A DNA stretch of 64,000 nucleotides from Turnera subulata. Lineage: Eukaryota; Streptophyta; Magnoliopsida; Malpighiales; Passifloraceae. The DNA lies in the NCBI GenBank assembly GCA_028386065.3, contig JAKUCV010002023.1:276952-340951 (forward strand). The letters run 5' to 3'. Positions within the stretch are counted from its first letter, which is position 1. Each line of letters begins with the position of its first letter. Below are positions 39,607 through 52,369 of the stretch, piece by piece. The notes beneath the pieces are model-generated. The model did no database searches and was not told where the DNA came from. It worked only from the letters and a program-made list of their open reading frames with translations. Position numbers and translations under genes: made by a program.

Positions 39607-40720
39607 TATGAAATACCTAAGAAAGTGCATTTTTTATTTTAAGTATTTTCTTTTAAAAGAAATTTCAGCAATTTATAATATAATATTTTCTTAGAATTAA
39701 CTCAATAAATTTAGTTTATTAGATTATTAAATTAAGAGATATTTTTTTTGATAATTTGTATACAGTAATATTTACCTTGTGATTTTTTAATCCCACTGCT
39801 TGCCTTTGGTTAATTGTAAATTATTCTTGTCATTATACGAACTTTGGCCATAATATAATAATTTACAATTTTTTTAAATAATGAGCATACCTTTTTCAGT
39901 AAAGTAATGAAAATAACTCAAAATTTACCTGCAAGTTTGATATTTTTTTCTCCGTAGCACCACCTGCTTTTACTTGATTCAATAAATTCAAAAATAAGAT
40001 CAGATCAAAAGTATGGGTGAATAAGTTAGATACTACAGCATAGAGTTCGTCACTTGATAAACAAAAACTTGATGAACAACAAATGCATATTTGTCTCATA
40101 GTGTTATGGCAGTATCTCTAATCCGAGATGACAATGGGTAAGTAAAGAACCAGCCAAAATAGGAGTTTGATAAAATAATTTTTACAGGATAATAATAATA
40201 ATAATTGTAATTTTTATTCAACCTTCATGTACCTCTAAAATATAACTTTTTGTTTGTGGGGATGAACTTTTAAAAGCAAGAATTTTTGTCACAATCCTTA
40301 ATATTTTCGAGGAGCCATTGCTTTTTAAGGCTCAATCACAATCTATGAAAGCTAATAGAAGTTTGACAAACACTAACACTTCCTTAGAACCCTATCTACG
40401 AAAGCTTGAGGATTAGTCATGTTTAAAATGTAATCATTAAGTTATCTCAGATTAATAAAAATTTAAACATACACAACTACAATAAAAATCCTTGTTATAG
40501 GCATATATAAAATTTGTTAAACTGACCTCCACTAAAACGATTGGGGAGCTTCTAGCCTATCTTTTAGATCACTACCTAGCAAAGTGCTGGAATAACAAAA
40601 ATAAAAATGAAGGAAAAAATTAATTTGGTAAAGTCTTCACTTTGCATTTGTGATCACTACCTAGCCTATCTTTTCATTTCTTTTTCCAAGTTACCGCAAT
40701 TTAAACCATAACCCAGCACT
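39607..40720. other. Non-coding spacer between solo LTR C and the H2A.X fragment
   Basis: AT-rich with short frames only. The final 150 bp could be 3' untranslated remnant of the H2A.X gene. Nothing else recognised. Confidence 0.45.
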
Positions 40721-41068
40721 TTAAAACTCCTGTGAAGCATATCCAGACTCGTCCTTCTCCTTGATAGCACTTTTCTTGGGCAGCAGATTCTGGTGAATAT
40801 TAGGCAACACCCCTCCATTGGCAATAGTCACAGACCCCAAAAGCTTACTTAATTCCTCATCGTTCCTCACAACCAATTGGATATGCCTTGGAATAATTCT
40901 GGTCTTCTTGTTATCTCTAGCCGTATTCCCCGCAAGCTCCAAAACCTACGAAACCCCAAAAAACAAAAAAACAAATTAGCCAACAAAAAAAATTCCCAAA
41001 TAAGAGATCAGGGTTTCGTTAAATCACCGAAAACAATAAATAAAACAAACCTCGGCAGCAAGGTACTC
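40721..41068 (-). pseudogene. Histone H2A.X, 5'-truncated
   Basis: The exon at 40721-40945 encodes 74 residues, [14 protein letters not shown] through to the stop. It covers the H2A docking region ([34 protein letters not shown]) and a tail ending SQEF, the phosphorylation motif of the H2A.X variant used in DNA-break signalling. A 105-bp intron (40946-41050) with GT/AG ends separates it from 18 bp of the previous exon (EYLAAE, 41051-41068), the usual plant H2A intron site. Upstream of 41068 the sequence stops resembling H2A: the start, N-terminal tail and most of the histone fold are missing. What remains is open and well conserved, so truncation is probably recent. An assembly error is an alternative. 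Confidence 0.9.
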
Positions 41069-43900
41069 GGGTCAGATCCAGACATGAATACAGGCTTAAA
41101 GAGATATCTTGTGGATATAAGACATTTTGGAGCAGATATTTAAATCAAATTCGTTACCTATGAGAAGAGGTTCTTCCCATCCACAATGCGTAGAGATTCT
41201 TTTCTTCCATCCACTTTGTGTGTGCTCTAGATGGTCCATCCATGGGAACTTCAGCTCGTGATTCTTCTATGAACTACATAATTTTTGCCAAAAAAAAACG
41301 CAAAAAATCAAGATTGGGAAGGGATCCGAATAAAAGGAGACGTATTTAGCTCTTGCAATATATTTTTTATGGATAAAACCGTTAACTTACAATCCATAAA
41401 AGCTGGTTAAAAAAAAAAAAAACCAATGCATGAAAGCGTGAAAGTATGGAAGTGATGGGCTGATTTGGTATTGAGCTCAAATTGAGTATTAATAGGCAGT
41501 CACTTTTCCTAATTATATTTTTCGAAAGCAGGCTATTAATATATCATTAATTTCTATATTAAAAGACCTGACTAAAAAAGAAGAGTTACTATGATGATTT
41601 TTTTCAGTTACGCTCTCATTTGCATATCATTAATGGCTCTAATTTTGAAAAATCATTAAATACCAATCCAGGGAGTTACTTATACGGTTACTATTATATC
41701 ATTAACTGTCATTTTGAAAACATGTTTCGGGAAAATATATTCTATTTTTGGAAATAATGCTGAATATGGAATAAAAATTTAAGATTTAATTATTTTTTGG
41801 TGGATTGACTTTTGTGGGAGTTGAGTGGAAAGATGTGAATTTCAAATAGAAAAAATTTAAGTATAATTCTGGTACAAAATTCAAGAATAAATATGGAAAC
41901 TAAATTAAAAATTATACACATTAATTCTATTAGTGGTGTATGATTATTAATATAACTTTATTGTATTTTGCCCACCTATTTTTAATTTCTTTTTAATTGA
42001 TTTTGCCACATGTTAATTAAATATTGTTCCAAATGTCATATTCTCAGAGTCTTAGGTGTCGAATTTTTTTTTTGTCGAAACTTAAATATCATTAATTATA
42101 GAATAAAATACACTTGGATAGAAGCTAGAGTTGGTAACTCTAGGACTCCAAGAAGATTACAAATACTCAAATAAAAAGAATATAACAAAGCGAACATATT
42201 GAAGAGACTAAACAATCTAGCAAACCGAAGCAAATACTGATATCAGACTTCCGTAGAACTAATCTTCAAGGATTTAGAAGTTTTGAGAGCGCCTGAAGAC
42301 TTTGCTTTTATATATTATAATAGATGTTACAACTTGGACATTTGAAAAAAGCAAAACTAAGACCGGGCATTTTGGACATTTCTGGCAAAAGAATGGGTGC
42401 ATTTAACCATTGTTGGAGGGTGGTTATTGCCTCCCTTAAGAAGATTAGGGTGAGAGATATTAATTCCAAATAGTAAAGAGGATAGGCATGGAGGTTAAAA
42501 ACCTTCTTAACAACAGTAAGCTTTGATAAGTTCACTATCTTCCTTCACAGACACACCTTATCACTGATTCTATTTTTGTTTTAAATTCTTAGTTTTTGGA
42601 GCTAGCTATTTAGTTGTGCCATAGTTTTGTCATACAATTTAAAGCATGCAAACTACAATTTAATTTAAAGGTCAAAATTTAAGGTGTAAAATATTACGGA
42701 TCAAACATTATAGATGTACCAAGTTCAATGCACTGCTACTGCTGCCTTCTCCAGGAGTAGTTTGTTTCAAGGAAAGGCAATAGAAAAGGAGACAGAATGG
42801 AGGGGACACAATAATAGAGTAGTAAGAGATTAATATATATAGAATATATATCTTGATCCAAAAGTATTTCAGTATCAACATCCCAGTCACCATATGTAGA
42901 CAGATAGATACATGATAGATTTTTTTTTTGTTAATGAATTATGTTGGTTTGAAATTTATTGAGTTAATTTCATACTATGTGTTAATTCCTGGTCAAAGAT
43001 TCGAAACAAAGGGTAATGACGTCTAGAGGGTTTTTATAATTATAAAGAGATCAGAAGAGTCCATAACAGAGGCGGCTAGTTGCCACATACCGCCGTCCCC
43101 AGCTGGCAACTTTGTTCCTGTGTGTTCACCTCTCCCACGGCTGGCTGCCTGAATAATTTGCTTGCCACAGTTAACCCAAAGCTTTTTCAATCGTCCAATT
43201 CCAATTATTGGATTTCACTGCTGAGCTACCATTTTAATTACTCTGTCTCAATCCTCCTAATTCGGGACACAATTTTTTTCAAATATGCTTTAGTCTTTAG
43301 TGTCATATCTATCCATTCAGTAACATAAATAGCAGCAAATCTTATATATGTTTTAACTCTTTTTTTTTTTCAGAGTACTACTTAATTATTCTATCTCACC
43401 TATTTCTTCTTCTTTGAGTTGGATAATAAGTAGATATTGTTGATAGTTAGTACCCAAGTGCGTGACGCGTGTCGAATTTGAATTACTCGGGGGCAAAGCT
43501 CCGGATACAAGGGTGGGTGGGGTATAAAAAAAAAAAAGTAAAGCTCAGATTAGGTTATATACAGTTATATTCTGAAGCTTAACGGAAAGCAATTAATTGG
43601 TTGTGTGAGGCTGAGCCATAAATTACAAAATCAATCAATGCTCCTGTTCCCTGTCTTGGAAAGAAAAGAAAAACAAAGCAAAAGGAAAAGAAAATCTACA
43701 GAAGAATAACCAATTGTGGCGGGTTTATTTTAATAATAATAAAAAGAAAATAGTCAAGAATTCAGCATTCGACTGTGTTGATGTCAGCTCTAACATTATC
43801 GGCCGTCGGCTGGGAAGAAACAAATATTTGAATTTTAGTGTGTTTGCTGTCTCTCTCAAATTGCTTATTTACTCAGTCGTTGCCATATTCCTTGTATCAT
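41069..43900. other. Long non-coding stretch
   Basis: AT-rich. Short frames are scattered and unsupported. No splice-linked coding blocks and no clear transposon ends seen. The segment nearest 43900 is probably upstream regulatory DNA of the VQ gene. Confidence 0.45.
43753..43757 (-). promoter_or_regulatory. W-box-like site upstream of the VQ gene
   Basis: TTGACT on the minus strand (AGTCAA on plus), the core bound by WRKY factors, about 310 bp upstream of the VQ start codon. Single short sites are common by chance; binding is not shown. Confidence 0.35.
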
Positions 43901-43933
43901 CCTTAGATTTCTTGGCACAAAATAGTCTTCCTT

Positions 43934-43939
43934 TTGACC
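43934..43939 (+). promoter_or_regulatory. W-box (TTGACC) next to the TATA box
   Basis: TTGACC lies 11 bp upstream of the TATA box. VQ proteins partner WRKY factors, so a W-box here would permit feedback control; this is inference from a short motif. Confidence 0.4.
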
Positions 43940-43949
43940 TCGCCCCTCC

Positions 43950-43957
43950 TATATATA
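43950..43957 (+). promoter_or_regulatory. TATA box of the VQ gene
   Basis: TATATATA about 110 bp before the start codon, which would place the transcription start near 43980. Confidence 0.65.
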
Positions 43958-44066
43958 CAAATGATCTCTTTTGATCAGTTCCCATTCCTCCAATTCTTCT
44001 TACTTCATCAGCAAATACCAAATTAATTAATCCACAACAACAATAACCCCCTACTTTCCCAACAAT

Positions 44067-44654
44067 ATGGAGACATACTCTTCTTCTTCATCATCATCAA
44101 ACCCATCAATGTACTTGACAGAATACTCACAAGCAGAAAACAGCCTGAAAGCTCAACCCTCGTACCATGCATCCCTCCATTCAATCAGAAAGTCCCAGGT
44201 GAAGCCATGGAAGAAGCCAATAGCACCATTGCCTCCAACACCACCCAGAGTCTACAAGGTAGACCCTGTAAACTTCAGGGACCTTGTTCAGAAGCTCACC
44301 GGTCCAGTAGCAGAGCCTCTGCAGCCTCATCCGCAGCGGCTCCAGAGCATAGCACCCCCTCCACTCGACCTTGCCAGACCACCTGCATTGTTTAGCAGAG
44401 ACGTTATTGCTGCTGCTGCACCCCTTCAGCTTCTCCCTTCGCCAGCCAAAGCACTAACGCCATTGTCAGCCTTGTACCAGGAGCTGATGGCTGACACACC
44501 ACTGGACGCAAAAGCCAAGAAGGCACAGGATACCCTAACTATGGGGTCCAGTTCATCGCTGGAGCTCAACCTGGCTTCCCCATCTTCCTGGTGCTCTTTT
44601 CCCCTCCTGAGTCCAGGAACTATGGCCAGTTTGGAACAAAGCACCGTCCTTTAA
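44067..44654 (+). CDS. VQ-motif protein (transcriptional co-regulator)
   Basis: An intronless gene of 195 residues, typical of plant VQ genes. The VQ motif FRDLVQKLTG is at residues 70-79 and fits F-x-x-x-V-Q-x-L-T-G exactly, preceded by a proline-rich PPTPPRVYKVDP segment. VQ proteins are small plant nuclear proteins that bind WRKY transcription factors through this motif and adjust defence and developmental gene expression. Residues 165-169, LELNL, fit the LxLxL EAR repression motif, so this member may recruit co-repressors (inference). The N-terminus is Ser-rich; no membrane segment is visible. The methionine at 44067 is the first in frame, about 110 bp below a TATA box, and the codons are intact. 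AATAAA at 44845 could be the polyadenylation signal. I cannot assign a numbered orthologue. Confidence 0.92.
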   Translation: METYSSSSSSSNPSMYLTEYSQAENSLKAQPSYHASLHSIRKSQVKPWKKPIAPLPPTPPRVYKVDPVNFRDLVQKLTGPVAEPLQPHPQRLQSIAPPPLDLARPPALFSRDVIAAAAPLQLLPSPAKALTPLSALYQELMADTPLDAKAKKAQDTLTMGSSSSLELNLASPSSWCSFPLLSPGTMASLEQSTVL

Positions 44655-44844
44655 ACCTTTCATCAATTATCGCCTAGCCAGATCTTCTTTTGTTCTTGCA
44701 GAAACCGCACGGTTTCATCTTTTGAAGCAGCTTTAGTTTTCTACCTATACATATTTCCACCTTGTTTCAAGCTGCTTGCAGATGAAGTAGGTTCTTTGTG
44801 TTTTTTCGTTTATTCAGACGTTACTACCTTAATCCAATTATTAT

Positions 44845-44850
44845 AATAAA
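44845..44850 (+). terminator. Candidate polyadenylation signal of the VQ gene
   Basis: AATAAA 191 bp past the stop codon, a plausible distance for a plant 3' end. Confidence 0.45.
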
Positions 44851-44859
44851 CTGCCAGTA

Positions 44860-45882
44860 GCAAATGGATTAGTCCATCATGCTAGCTAAGATTACTGCAA
44901 ATCAATAGATATAATCTTGTTCATTACTATGTGGAACATGTATGGCACCACTATTCATCTTGTGTAACTATCATGACTTGTATATGGGCGCAAGTTGCGT
45001 TGTGGCTGGCATTCGTATTTAAGCCAATGCAAAATTCAAATAGATTATCGTCATTCCAAAGAAATCTAAACCAAATCTCTTTTAAAAAAAATCTAAACCA
45101 AACTTATATTCATTCTCAGAACAAAGTGAAACGCTACTTACATAAGGTTATGCCTAGTATAATGAAGGATAATTTTCTACCATGAAAATATGAAATCAAA
45201 GATGTTTAGTATGTTTTTATTTACACATACAGCACAGCTATTTCTAGAAGATGTATATGCTAATTAAAGAACTGTAATTACAAGCAATCTTTTATGCAAT
45301 TAGCCTAATCAATCAATCACCCCAATTATGCAATCACTTCAATCAATCAGATAATCAATCACTCAAATTCATAGTAACAAAATATCCTCCCTTGTAGTAA
45401 CCTAAACTATTTTTTATTTTCCATCTCAAATTTTCTTATAGGTTGTCTCTAATCTTTTTCTGTAAGAAGATTGGAAAATGTTCATTTTGATACAAAATTA
45501 CATTCATTTTTCTAAAGAGTTACTACTGAATTTTCATTAATATTTTGATGAACACCAAATATTTAATATTTCCATCGCGGTAGCAAGGATGGTGATATGT
45601 GGGATTATTAGTGCCGACCGTAGGTGGAAATTACTAATGTTAAATATTAATATCAATGCATTTGGAACGCAGAACTCTAGGGATCAGAGGCGCGCCAATC
45701 TTTATGTTCCTATTATGCCTTGAATTGAATTAGTTTGGCCGGTAGATGTCTCTTAAAGGTGGATTTGCGTAAGATACTGGTGCGCAAGAAAAAAAAAATA
45801 CTAATGTCAATGCCAATTATATGGGGTAATGCCATAACAATAACAACGATGGTGATAAATGTTGATGCCAATAGGTTAAGGC
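44860..45882. other. Non-coding flank of the VQ gene
   Basis: AT-rich with repeated AATCAATCA-type motifs near 45308-45360. No gene recognised. Confidence 0.45.
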
Positions 45883-46028
45883 CAAACCCCATGGGTTAGA
45901 TCAACTGGTTGGAGTTGTTCTAACATCATAAAGGGATTTCGAGTTCATGAAAGGATTTGGGATTGAGTCATGAAATTGCAATACTCTAGGGGTATCGACA
46001 ACAAGCGATGATGGGGTATATTATCACC
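45883..46028 (+). mobile_element. tRNA-derived SINE-like element
   Basis: TAGATCAACTGG (45897-45908) resembles the RNA polymerase III A box, and GATTTCGAGTTC (45935-45946) the B box, with normal tRNA-like spacing. The tail runs into a hAT MITE. No clear target duplication was found. Confidence 0.5.
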
Positions 46029-46036
46029 CTATTATC

Positions 46037-46510
46037 CAGTGATGGAGAAAGGGTGGCCTAGAGGGGCCATCACCACCCCTACTTTTCAAAATCTTTATAG
46101 GTCCTTTGGAATTATACGCACTCCTAACTTTCTAAATTTTTCATTCCAGTTAGAATTGAATATTTTATTTTTATTATTTTATTATTTTTAATTAGATTTA
46201 GTGTTAGATATATATTGCTTTCAAAATTTTCAAATTTTAGATCTAAAAAAATAATAATAATTTTTATAATAATAATATAAATAATTATTTATTTATAATT
46301 CATAACTTATCCATTAATGCATTTTATATCGATATAAATAATTAATTACATACTAAATTATAATTATTTTTCAAATTAAATATATTTTTTCTAAAAAAAT
46401 ATTTTTATTATTATAATTAGAATTATAAATAATTTAATATTTATCATTTAGTAGTGATACATGAACATTTAATTTTTTGGCCCCTTTAGAAAAAAAATCT
46501 GACTTCACTG
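46037..46510. mobile_element. hAT-type MITE with perfect 8-bp TSD
   Basis: The 474-bp element starts CAGTGATGGAG and ends CTTCACTG. Identical CTATTATC copies lie at 46029-46036 and 46511-46518. Eight-bp duplications and CA..TG ends are the hAT pattern. Subterminal GGCCTAGAGGGGCC and GGCCCCTTTAG blocks extend the symmetry. AT-rich interior, no transposase. Confidence 0.85.
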
Positions 46511-46919
46511 CTATTATCTTAAAAAAATCATAACACAATATATAATAAGAAAATGAAAATATTATTATTTCTGTTTTTTTTATAACCAGTTATTATTTCT
46601 GTTTCAGCTTGTACACCTCTGCAATTACATATATGACGCTTGAAAATGTTACTGGTTTGGCTGGATTCCCAGGTTTTATGTCTTCTGTTTAAAATAATAC
46701 AACTTTTCTTTGCGTTTTGGCGTCATGTAGCCAGAAAATGGGGCTTACCCACACGTGCAGCGCTGTGCCTTCTGCTCGTCCGGTGTATTATTGCGGCGGC
46801 TGTGGCTGTGGCTGTGGCCATTAATATTATTATATTCATCAATAAAATGCTCTGGTCAAAAAGTTTGAACGTGTGAAGTAAAGGAAACAACTTCAACATT
46901 CTACTAAAACGTATACAAT

Positions 46920-47034
46920 TATCAATGGCAATGAGGTACAAACCTCATTGGTACAGAAGTGTGGAAAGCACGAGGATGATGTCTCGAATTTGAATCCCAC
47001 ATTCATCCACTAATATCAAAAAAAAAATATCAAT
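46920..47034 (+). mobile_element. Short SINE with TATCAAT target duplication
   Basis: About 100 bp bounded by TATCAAT on both sides (46920-46926, 47028-47034). It ends in a poly(A)-like run and contains GAATTTGAATCCC, resembling the B box of tRNA-derived SINEs. Confidence 0.65.
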
Positions 47035-48395
47035 AATAAAAGAAAACATATACAATTTAATTTGGAAAATTGCTGCTTTTATCGGAGATCATGCCACAAA
47101 AACCCGGATTGTAGGAGCCAACCGCAAAATTAACCTGTATTAGTTAAATCTAAATCCTTTGCAATTCAATTCCATGGCGGCTAGAGCTTAAATGTTATAA
47201 TTACTGCCAAATAAAGTAATAATAAAAGCCCATAATTCAACCAAATAATAGCATTCGCTTTCTGGAATGAAAAGAAGAAAACCAACATTCTCGTTCGTTC
47301 CCATTGAGATAACCCTTGAAAATATTTTTCTTAACAAAAACAAGAAGTTCACAACTAATTAAATTTGGAGAGTGCCCCACAAAAAAATTTTTCCCCCTTT
47401 CCATCTCATGTTCTTCATCCAAACATCCTTCCTCCTTTGTTATTGCCTTAATGGTAACCATCAAATAATCTAACCTACTTCAAAACTAGTTCTTTTCCTA
47501 AACCTCCCCTAAACCAACTGCAGATATCATCATTACTTGGTCCAAGCCATATACACTGCACTTCCAGCCATATCACAATTTCTGCAAAATATTTGTGGGG
47601 GCAATTATACTGTTTTCTATTTTATTCACTCATCCAATAGAATTCTTTTAATGCATTAAAAAATGTGTTCCCGGGATTTGATGAAACGTAATTTTATATG
47701 AATCCAACCTGTTGAGTTTCCTGATCGCAACTGCCTTACATCGTACTGCAATATAATGTAAAGGCATTTGACTTCGCAAACCAGTCAGCAGGACTTTCTA
47801 GTGACAATTAATCATGGTTTGACAGAAGATCATAAGAAACATAGACAAGCATTGCATTCAAAGTTCCAGAGAAAGTGTCTTTGCTACAAAGGGAAGAGAT
47901 TCCTTCAAGTTCATCGCACATCTGGAGCAACACAAAGATCAAGGTCAATATTCAAGATTCACAAGTCGCAAGTGCTACAAGTTACAAATAGTTCTCCAGG
48001 TGTGGAAACTTATTTGAATTCCAACAGAAGGATAAGGGCCATGGCTCATTGAACTTCGATCAATTACCTAGACTAAAATAATAGATGTCGTGACATAAGG
48101 ATTTCAAAAGAACAGGTCCAACTTATTGAATCCATAGAATATAAGCAGAGAGCATGGTTAGAACTCTGAGAAAGACATGAGTACTTTTTATAAACATATG
48201 AAGTAGAATATCAAGGCAGTATAAGTTAAAGGTCCATATTACTTTTGAAGAAGTCTTCCTTTTCTCCTTTTGTTTTAAGTGTCGACTGCAACAGAAAATA
48301 TAAAGAAAAGGTGATGAAGTATATTTCTACTAATTCGCATCCTAATTGAAATACCTTTAATAAAAATTATTGGTGGCAGTACTTCTGACTTGTGA
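47035..48395. other. Intergenic region downstream of EngB
   Basis: Short unsupported frames only (for example 47768-48052). The part nearest 48395 should hold the EngB 3' UTR, because that gene reads toward it. Confidence 0.4.
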
Positions 48396-51329
48396 TCACT
48401 GATCCCAGTAATTCCTCAGCTGTGACATATGGAGGAGAAGATCATCTCTCCCCAAACCAGTTACACTGCTAGTCATGATCCACGGGGGATGGTGCCTGTA
48501 GTTCTGTCGGATCAGCTGTTGGAAATTTCTGATATTTTCATCAGGCCTTGTTCCTTTACCCCCCTTCATTTTATCAGACTTGGTGAAAACAAAAGTGATA
48601 GGTATCTGAAACATTATAAAAACAGAGAAATTACTGAGAAATCACCGGGTGATGCTTTATGCTTGTACCATAAGGATAACTCAAAGGAAGTTTAAATTAG
48701 AGCAAAGTATACCTTATTGCGCTCAAGCCAACTAGCACAATCTAGGTCTATCTTTTGTGGGGGGACACTAGCATCTATGAGAAGCAGAACCGCAACCAGA
48801 GTTTCTCTGTGCAAAAAGTAACCTTTAGTGAATGAGGACCAATCCGTTCGGGCAGCATCTGGGGCTTTAGCAAACCTTCAAATCAAATGAATACTTAAGT
48901 TAGTAACAGGCATGGCTTATATGTCATAAGATAACTAAGCTCAAATCGCTGTAGTAGCAAACCCAAAACAAGAAGGCAGCTATCCAATCATTATACATCC
49001 CTGATCTTAACAGCGGAATTATGAACAGTTAAACTGAGAATATGTATTAGTTTTGACAAATCAAAGGAACGCAACAGTGAAGAAGAATCCCACAGAACGA
49101 GAACTTCTCAAAGCCACCTCACAAAAAAAAAATGATGAACTTTGCAGGAACTTATAGCCACCAAGTTCCAGCTATGCAAATCAGCTCGCTGAACATGAAA
49201 TAGTATCATTCAAAACAAAAACAAAAAAAAAGACATAAGATTATACTAATCTGACTTCAAAATGCAACCATGACTCCCACATTGCTATGCAGTCATGGGC
49301 ATTAATTCAACAAAAAGATATCAGGTAATTGGAAATAAACCAAGCAAAGAAAAGAAAAGATGATGAAACTGAAAATATTGGATTTCAGAAAAGTTCGAGA
49401 AATGTGCAAGTATCAAGCTCAAAGGATCTTTGACCGAATGGTTGTTGGAACAAATAAAAATATTATCATGGTCTCACCCAATAGCTTAAGTTTTTGGATT
49501 CAAGTGGTTCTTTGGCAGCAAACCAGTAGTGCAATTTAGGCAGCTAACAATTGAGGGCATGAACCATATTTGAAGCACTCAAATCAAATGACAACCAACA
49601 AAAAGCAGAGCAGCCAATTGTTGCACACAAAATAGAGAGAGAGAAAGAAGACACAGCCACCACTCAGTGCCCACCAAGAAGGAAAAACAATGTAGCTGCT
49701 TCGAGCAATGCAAAATGGTATAAAAGCAGAAATTATTTGCTTATGAGAAAACTAATTGTGCTCTCGAAACAAGTTGGATAGTAAAGAAGCATATTTTTCT
49801 CCTGCCAAGTACGGAGGCTAGAAATTGTGATAATTCAAAATTATTAATTCTAAACAAACAAATTGATGAAGAATAATCAAGCTCAAACCATCAAAGACAT
49901 TTAGACAAAAGACGATTTATTTGAAGCCAGTTGGTGGAAACATGCATTTCTTAAAAAAGGAAATTACTGTCCACCAACATGAGGAATAAGTTGGCTTCCA
50001 TATCAGTCAAGTTGGGATACTTCGTAGCTCATAAAAATGAACCATTATTTTGTCATTGGATGCATGCTTCAAAACCATCACTTTTAAAGAAGCTACAGCC
50101 ACCAAATTGAATGGTTTCCATGAACAGTCCCTCATATAGCATGCCGCAGAAAGATGAAAGAGCTCACTCATTCAAATATCTGTTCTAAGGAAGGTAGGAA
50201 AGAAGATTGGAAATCATTGATCAATTCTCCTTTCCGTTCCCCATCCGTCATAGAAAAGAGAAATTGGAGCATTTGAAGTATGCAGCCCTGGAGCATTTGA
50301 CGCATAATAAAGACTTTCCAACAGAGATCAAAACTTGATTATGGAACTGAAGATGGAATAAATTCTGAGACAGCTAACCCAAAATAGAAGTGTCATTTGC
50401 ACCAAAGTTTTTAAACGTTCTTGAAGCCAACATAGTGATCGAAATAACTATAGTCACTGAAACTCCAACTATGAATGACGCAGAAGCCAGCTCCAATGTG
50501 CACTGGAGTTAAGAAAGAGAAAAGCTCAAAACTTTATACACAGCCTCCCACAATCCAATCATATCAACACTTAAAGACACAAAGAGCTACAAGCCAAGTG
50601 CAGAATAACAAAATAACAACCATGAAGTTGAAAAAAAAAAAAAGAAAAAGAAAGAAAAGAATGAGTAGGTGGTTTGTTGCTCACCCATAGCCAGGCAAAT
50701 CGACAATATACCAACTCTTATTCACCAGGAAATGATTTATCATCTGTGTTTTCCCTGCATTACAATGTAAATCCAATGGGAATCATTCAGAGCCATATAC
50801 CATCACCAACTAAAATGTACAAGAGAAACAGAAAAAAAGGCAAACCTGGCTTTTTAGAAGTGAGAGCAACTTCTTTTTTCTTAACGAGGGCATTGATAAG
50901 CGAGGACTTGCCCACATTAGAGCGACCCAGAACGGCGAACTCGGGGCGTTCATCCCTGGGGCAATCCTTAGCCCGGCCGCTGCTCTTAACGAATTGCACG
51001 TCCTTAATCTGGGAGTGACCCGCGTAGGGTCCGACAACGATGTTGGAGCCGGGAAGGACCATCTCTTCAGTCACCTCCTCCGGTTCGACCCCGGGGGGCA
51101 CGAAGAGGACGGTGCTGGCGAACCGGGAAGCGGCGTCAGGGGACGAAGGCTGGGCGGTCTTTGAAGCGTAGACATGTTGGGTCGGGTTGGGGGATCCACG
51201 GGTGGAGTAGTTGAAAGAGAGGGAAAACGGGAGTGGGGCTTTGGTGTGGGAAGATAGTAGAGCAAAAGAAGAAGAAGAAGAAGAAGAAGAAGGGGATAAG
51301 AGAGTTGATAGGCGATTTCGAAGGAGCAT
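48396..51329 (-). CDS. EngB: EngB/YihA-type GTPase, organelle-targeted (four exons)
   Basis: Exons 51329-50846, 50754-50685, 48875-48713 and 48605-48396 join in frame through GT/AG sites and give 308 residues. Ras-like GTPase signatures: G1 GRSNVGKSS at 135-143, G2 threonine 164, G3 DLPGYG at 180-185, G4 TKSD at 247-250, G5-like SSVTG at 285-289. GRSNVGKSS with DLPGYG is the EngB/YihA/YsxC pattern. In bacteria this GTPase assists large ribosomal subunit assembly; plant nuclear copies act in plastids or mitochondria, and loss of one is embryo-lethal in Arabidopsis. The first 60-70 residues are Ser/Arg-rich and poor in acidic residues, fitting a transit peptide. The start at 51329 is the first methionine. 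Introns are 91, 1,809 and 107 bp, with no transposon recognised in the long one. No defect seen; likely functional. Confidence 0.94.
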
Positions 51330-51736
51330 TTAGCCTTTTTTTCTTGCTTTGCTTTGGATGTTTAATGTGGGCTTTTTTTCGGCTATGGGGCTGCCTGCGT
51401 TTTGGCTGCGGAGCTTGAAATTAGCTTAAACCAGAAAAGAAGAGGCCGAGACATTTTGATTCTTTCCATAATTTCATTTCTCTTTACTTTTTCTCTTTTT
51501 TTTTCACGGTCATAAAAAAAAAAATGCATTTTTACGTCGCTAATGTAGGTCAGGTAAAGTATTGTAAAGTCGAAAACTTATAAATACTTAACAAATTTTT
51601 TATATAATTTTATGGTTTGGGTAAATTACTAATTTTCATTTTCTTTTCCTTCTATCACCATCTTTCTTCAATTGGCCACATAAGACTAATCATATCTATA
51701 GCCACCACTTTCTTAATATTTACCCCCTTCACTACA
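51330..51736. other. EngB upstream region
   Basis: Holds the EngB 5' UTR and promoter, read leftward. GAA/TTC-rich runs flank the start. No defined promoter element is claimed. Confidence 0.4.
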
Positions 51737-52032
51737 GTTTGTTTAGAAATACAGGAGGGAAAGGGAACGGAAGAGAATGGGGATGGCAAAAAACGGGAAA
51801 AATTTTGAGAAGTAGGGAGATAAAATTTTAACTAAATTTGTTTGGATAAATTCATTAAAAGGGATAGAGGGAAATGATAGGTAATATTTACAAAGTATAT
51901 AGATATCTTTATTTATAAATTATTTTTTTAAAATATGAGAGGTTAATTATAAAATTTAAAGTCATCATTAGTTTTAAAATTTCTCCTCCCTTCCCCTCCA
52001 TTCCTTTCCATTTCCCGTCTGTCCAAACAAAC
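51737..52032. mobile_element. Small inverted-repeat element (MITE-like)
   Basis: About 296 bp. The left end, GTTTGTTT followed by GGAGGGAAAGGGAA, is mirrored on the right by TTCCCTCCCC-like blocks and ending AAACAAAC. The AT-rich centre is non-coding. The target duplication is unclear, so the superfamily is undetermined. Confidence 0.55.
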
Positions 52033-52369
52033 TTAAAACTAGTATCCCTCCTAGGACCAGTGTCATATTTGCTTTAAAATTTTATGTAAAATAATGTAAA
52101 TAAATTTTAAATATATATTGCAACTTATAGTTTGCGTGAATAAATCACAATAATCAATTGTTAATTGTATTTGATGTTACTCAATACATATAATTATAAA
52201 GAGATTTACCTCAGATCTTTTGGATTAAAGGAAGAAACTTTCAAGATGAAAGGAAACATTCTATTATATATATGTATAGTGACATATAGGATTTTAAGAA
52301 AATAATAATAATGACATGTGAAGGTTTCTAAGAGTATTTATTAACAATCAAAATGATATTTTTGTTTCC

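Noticed and set aside
47768..48052. 94-codon open frame beside EngB
   Set aside because: No domain, no splice context, and it lies in the EngB 3' flank; length is within chance in this region.
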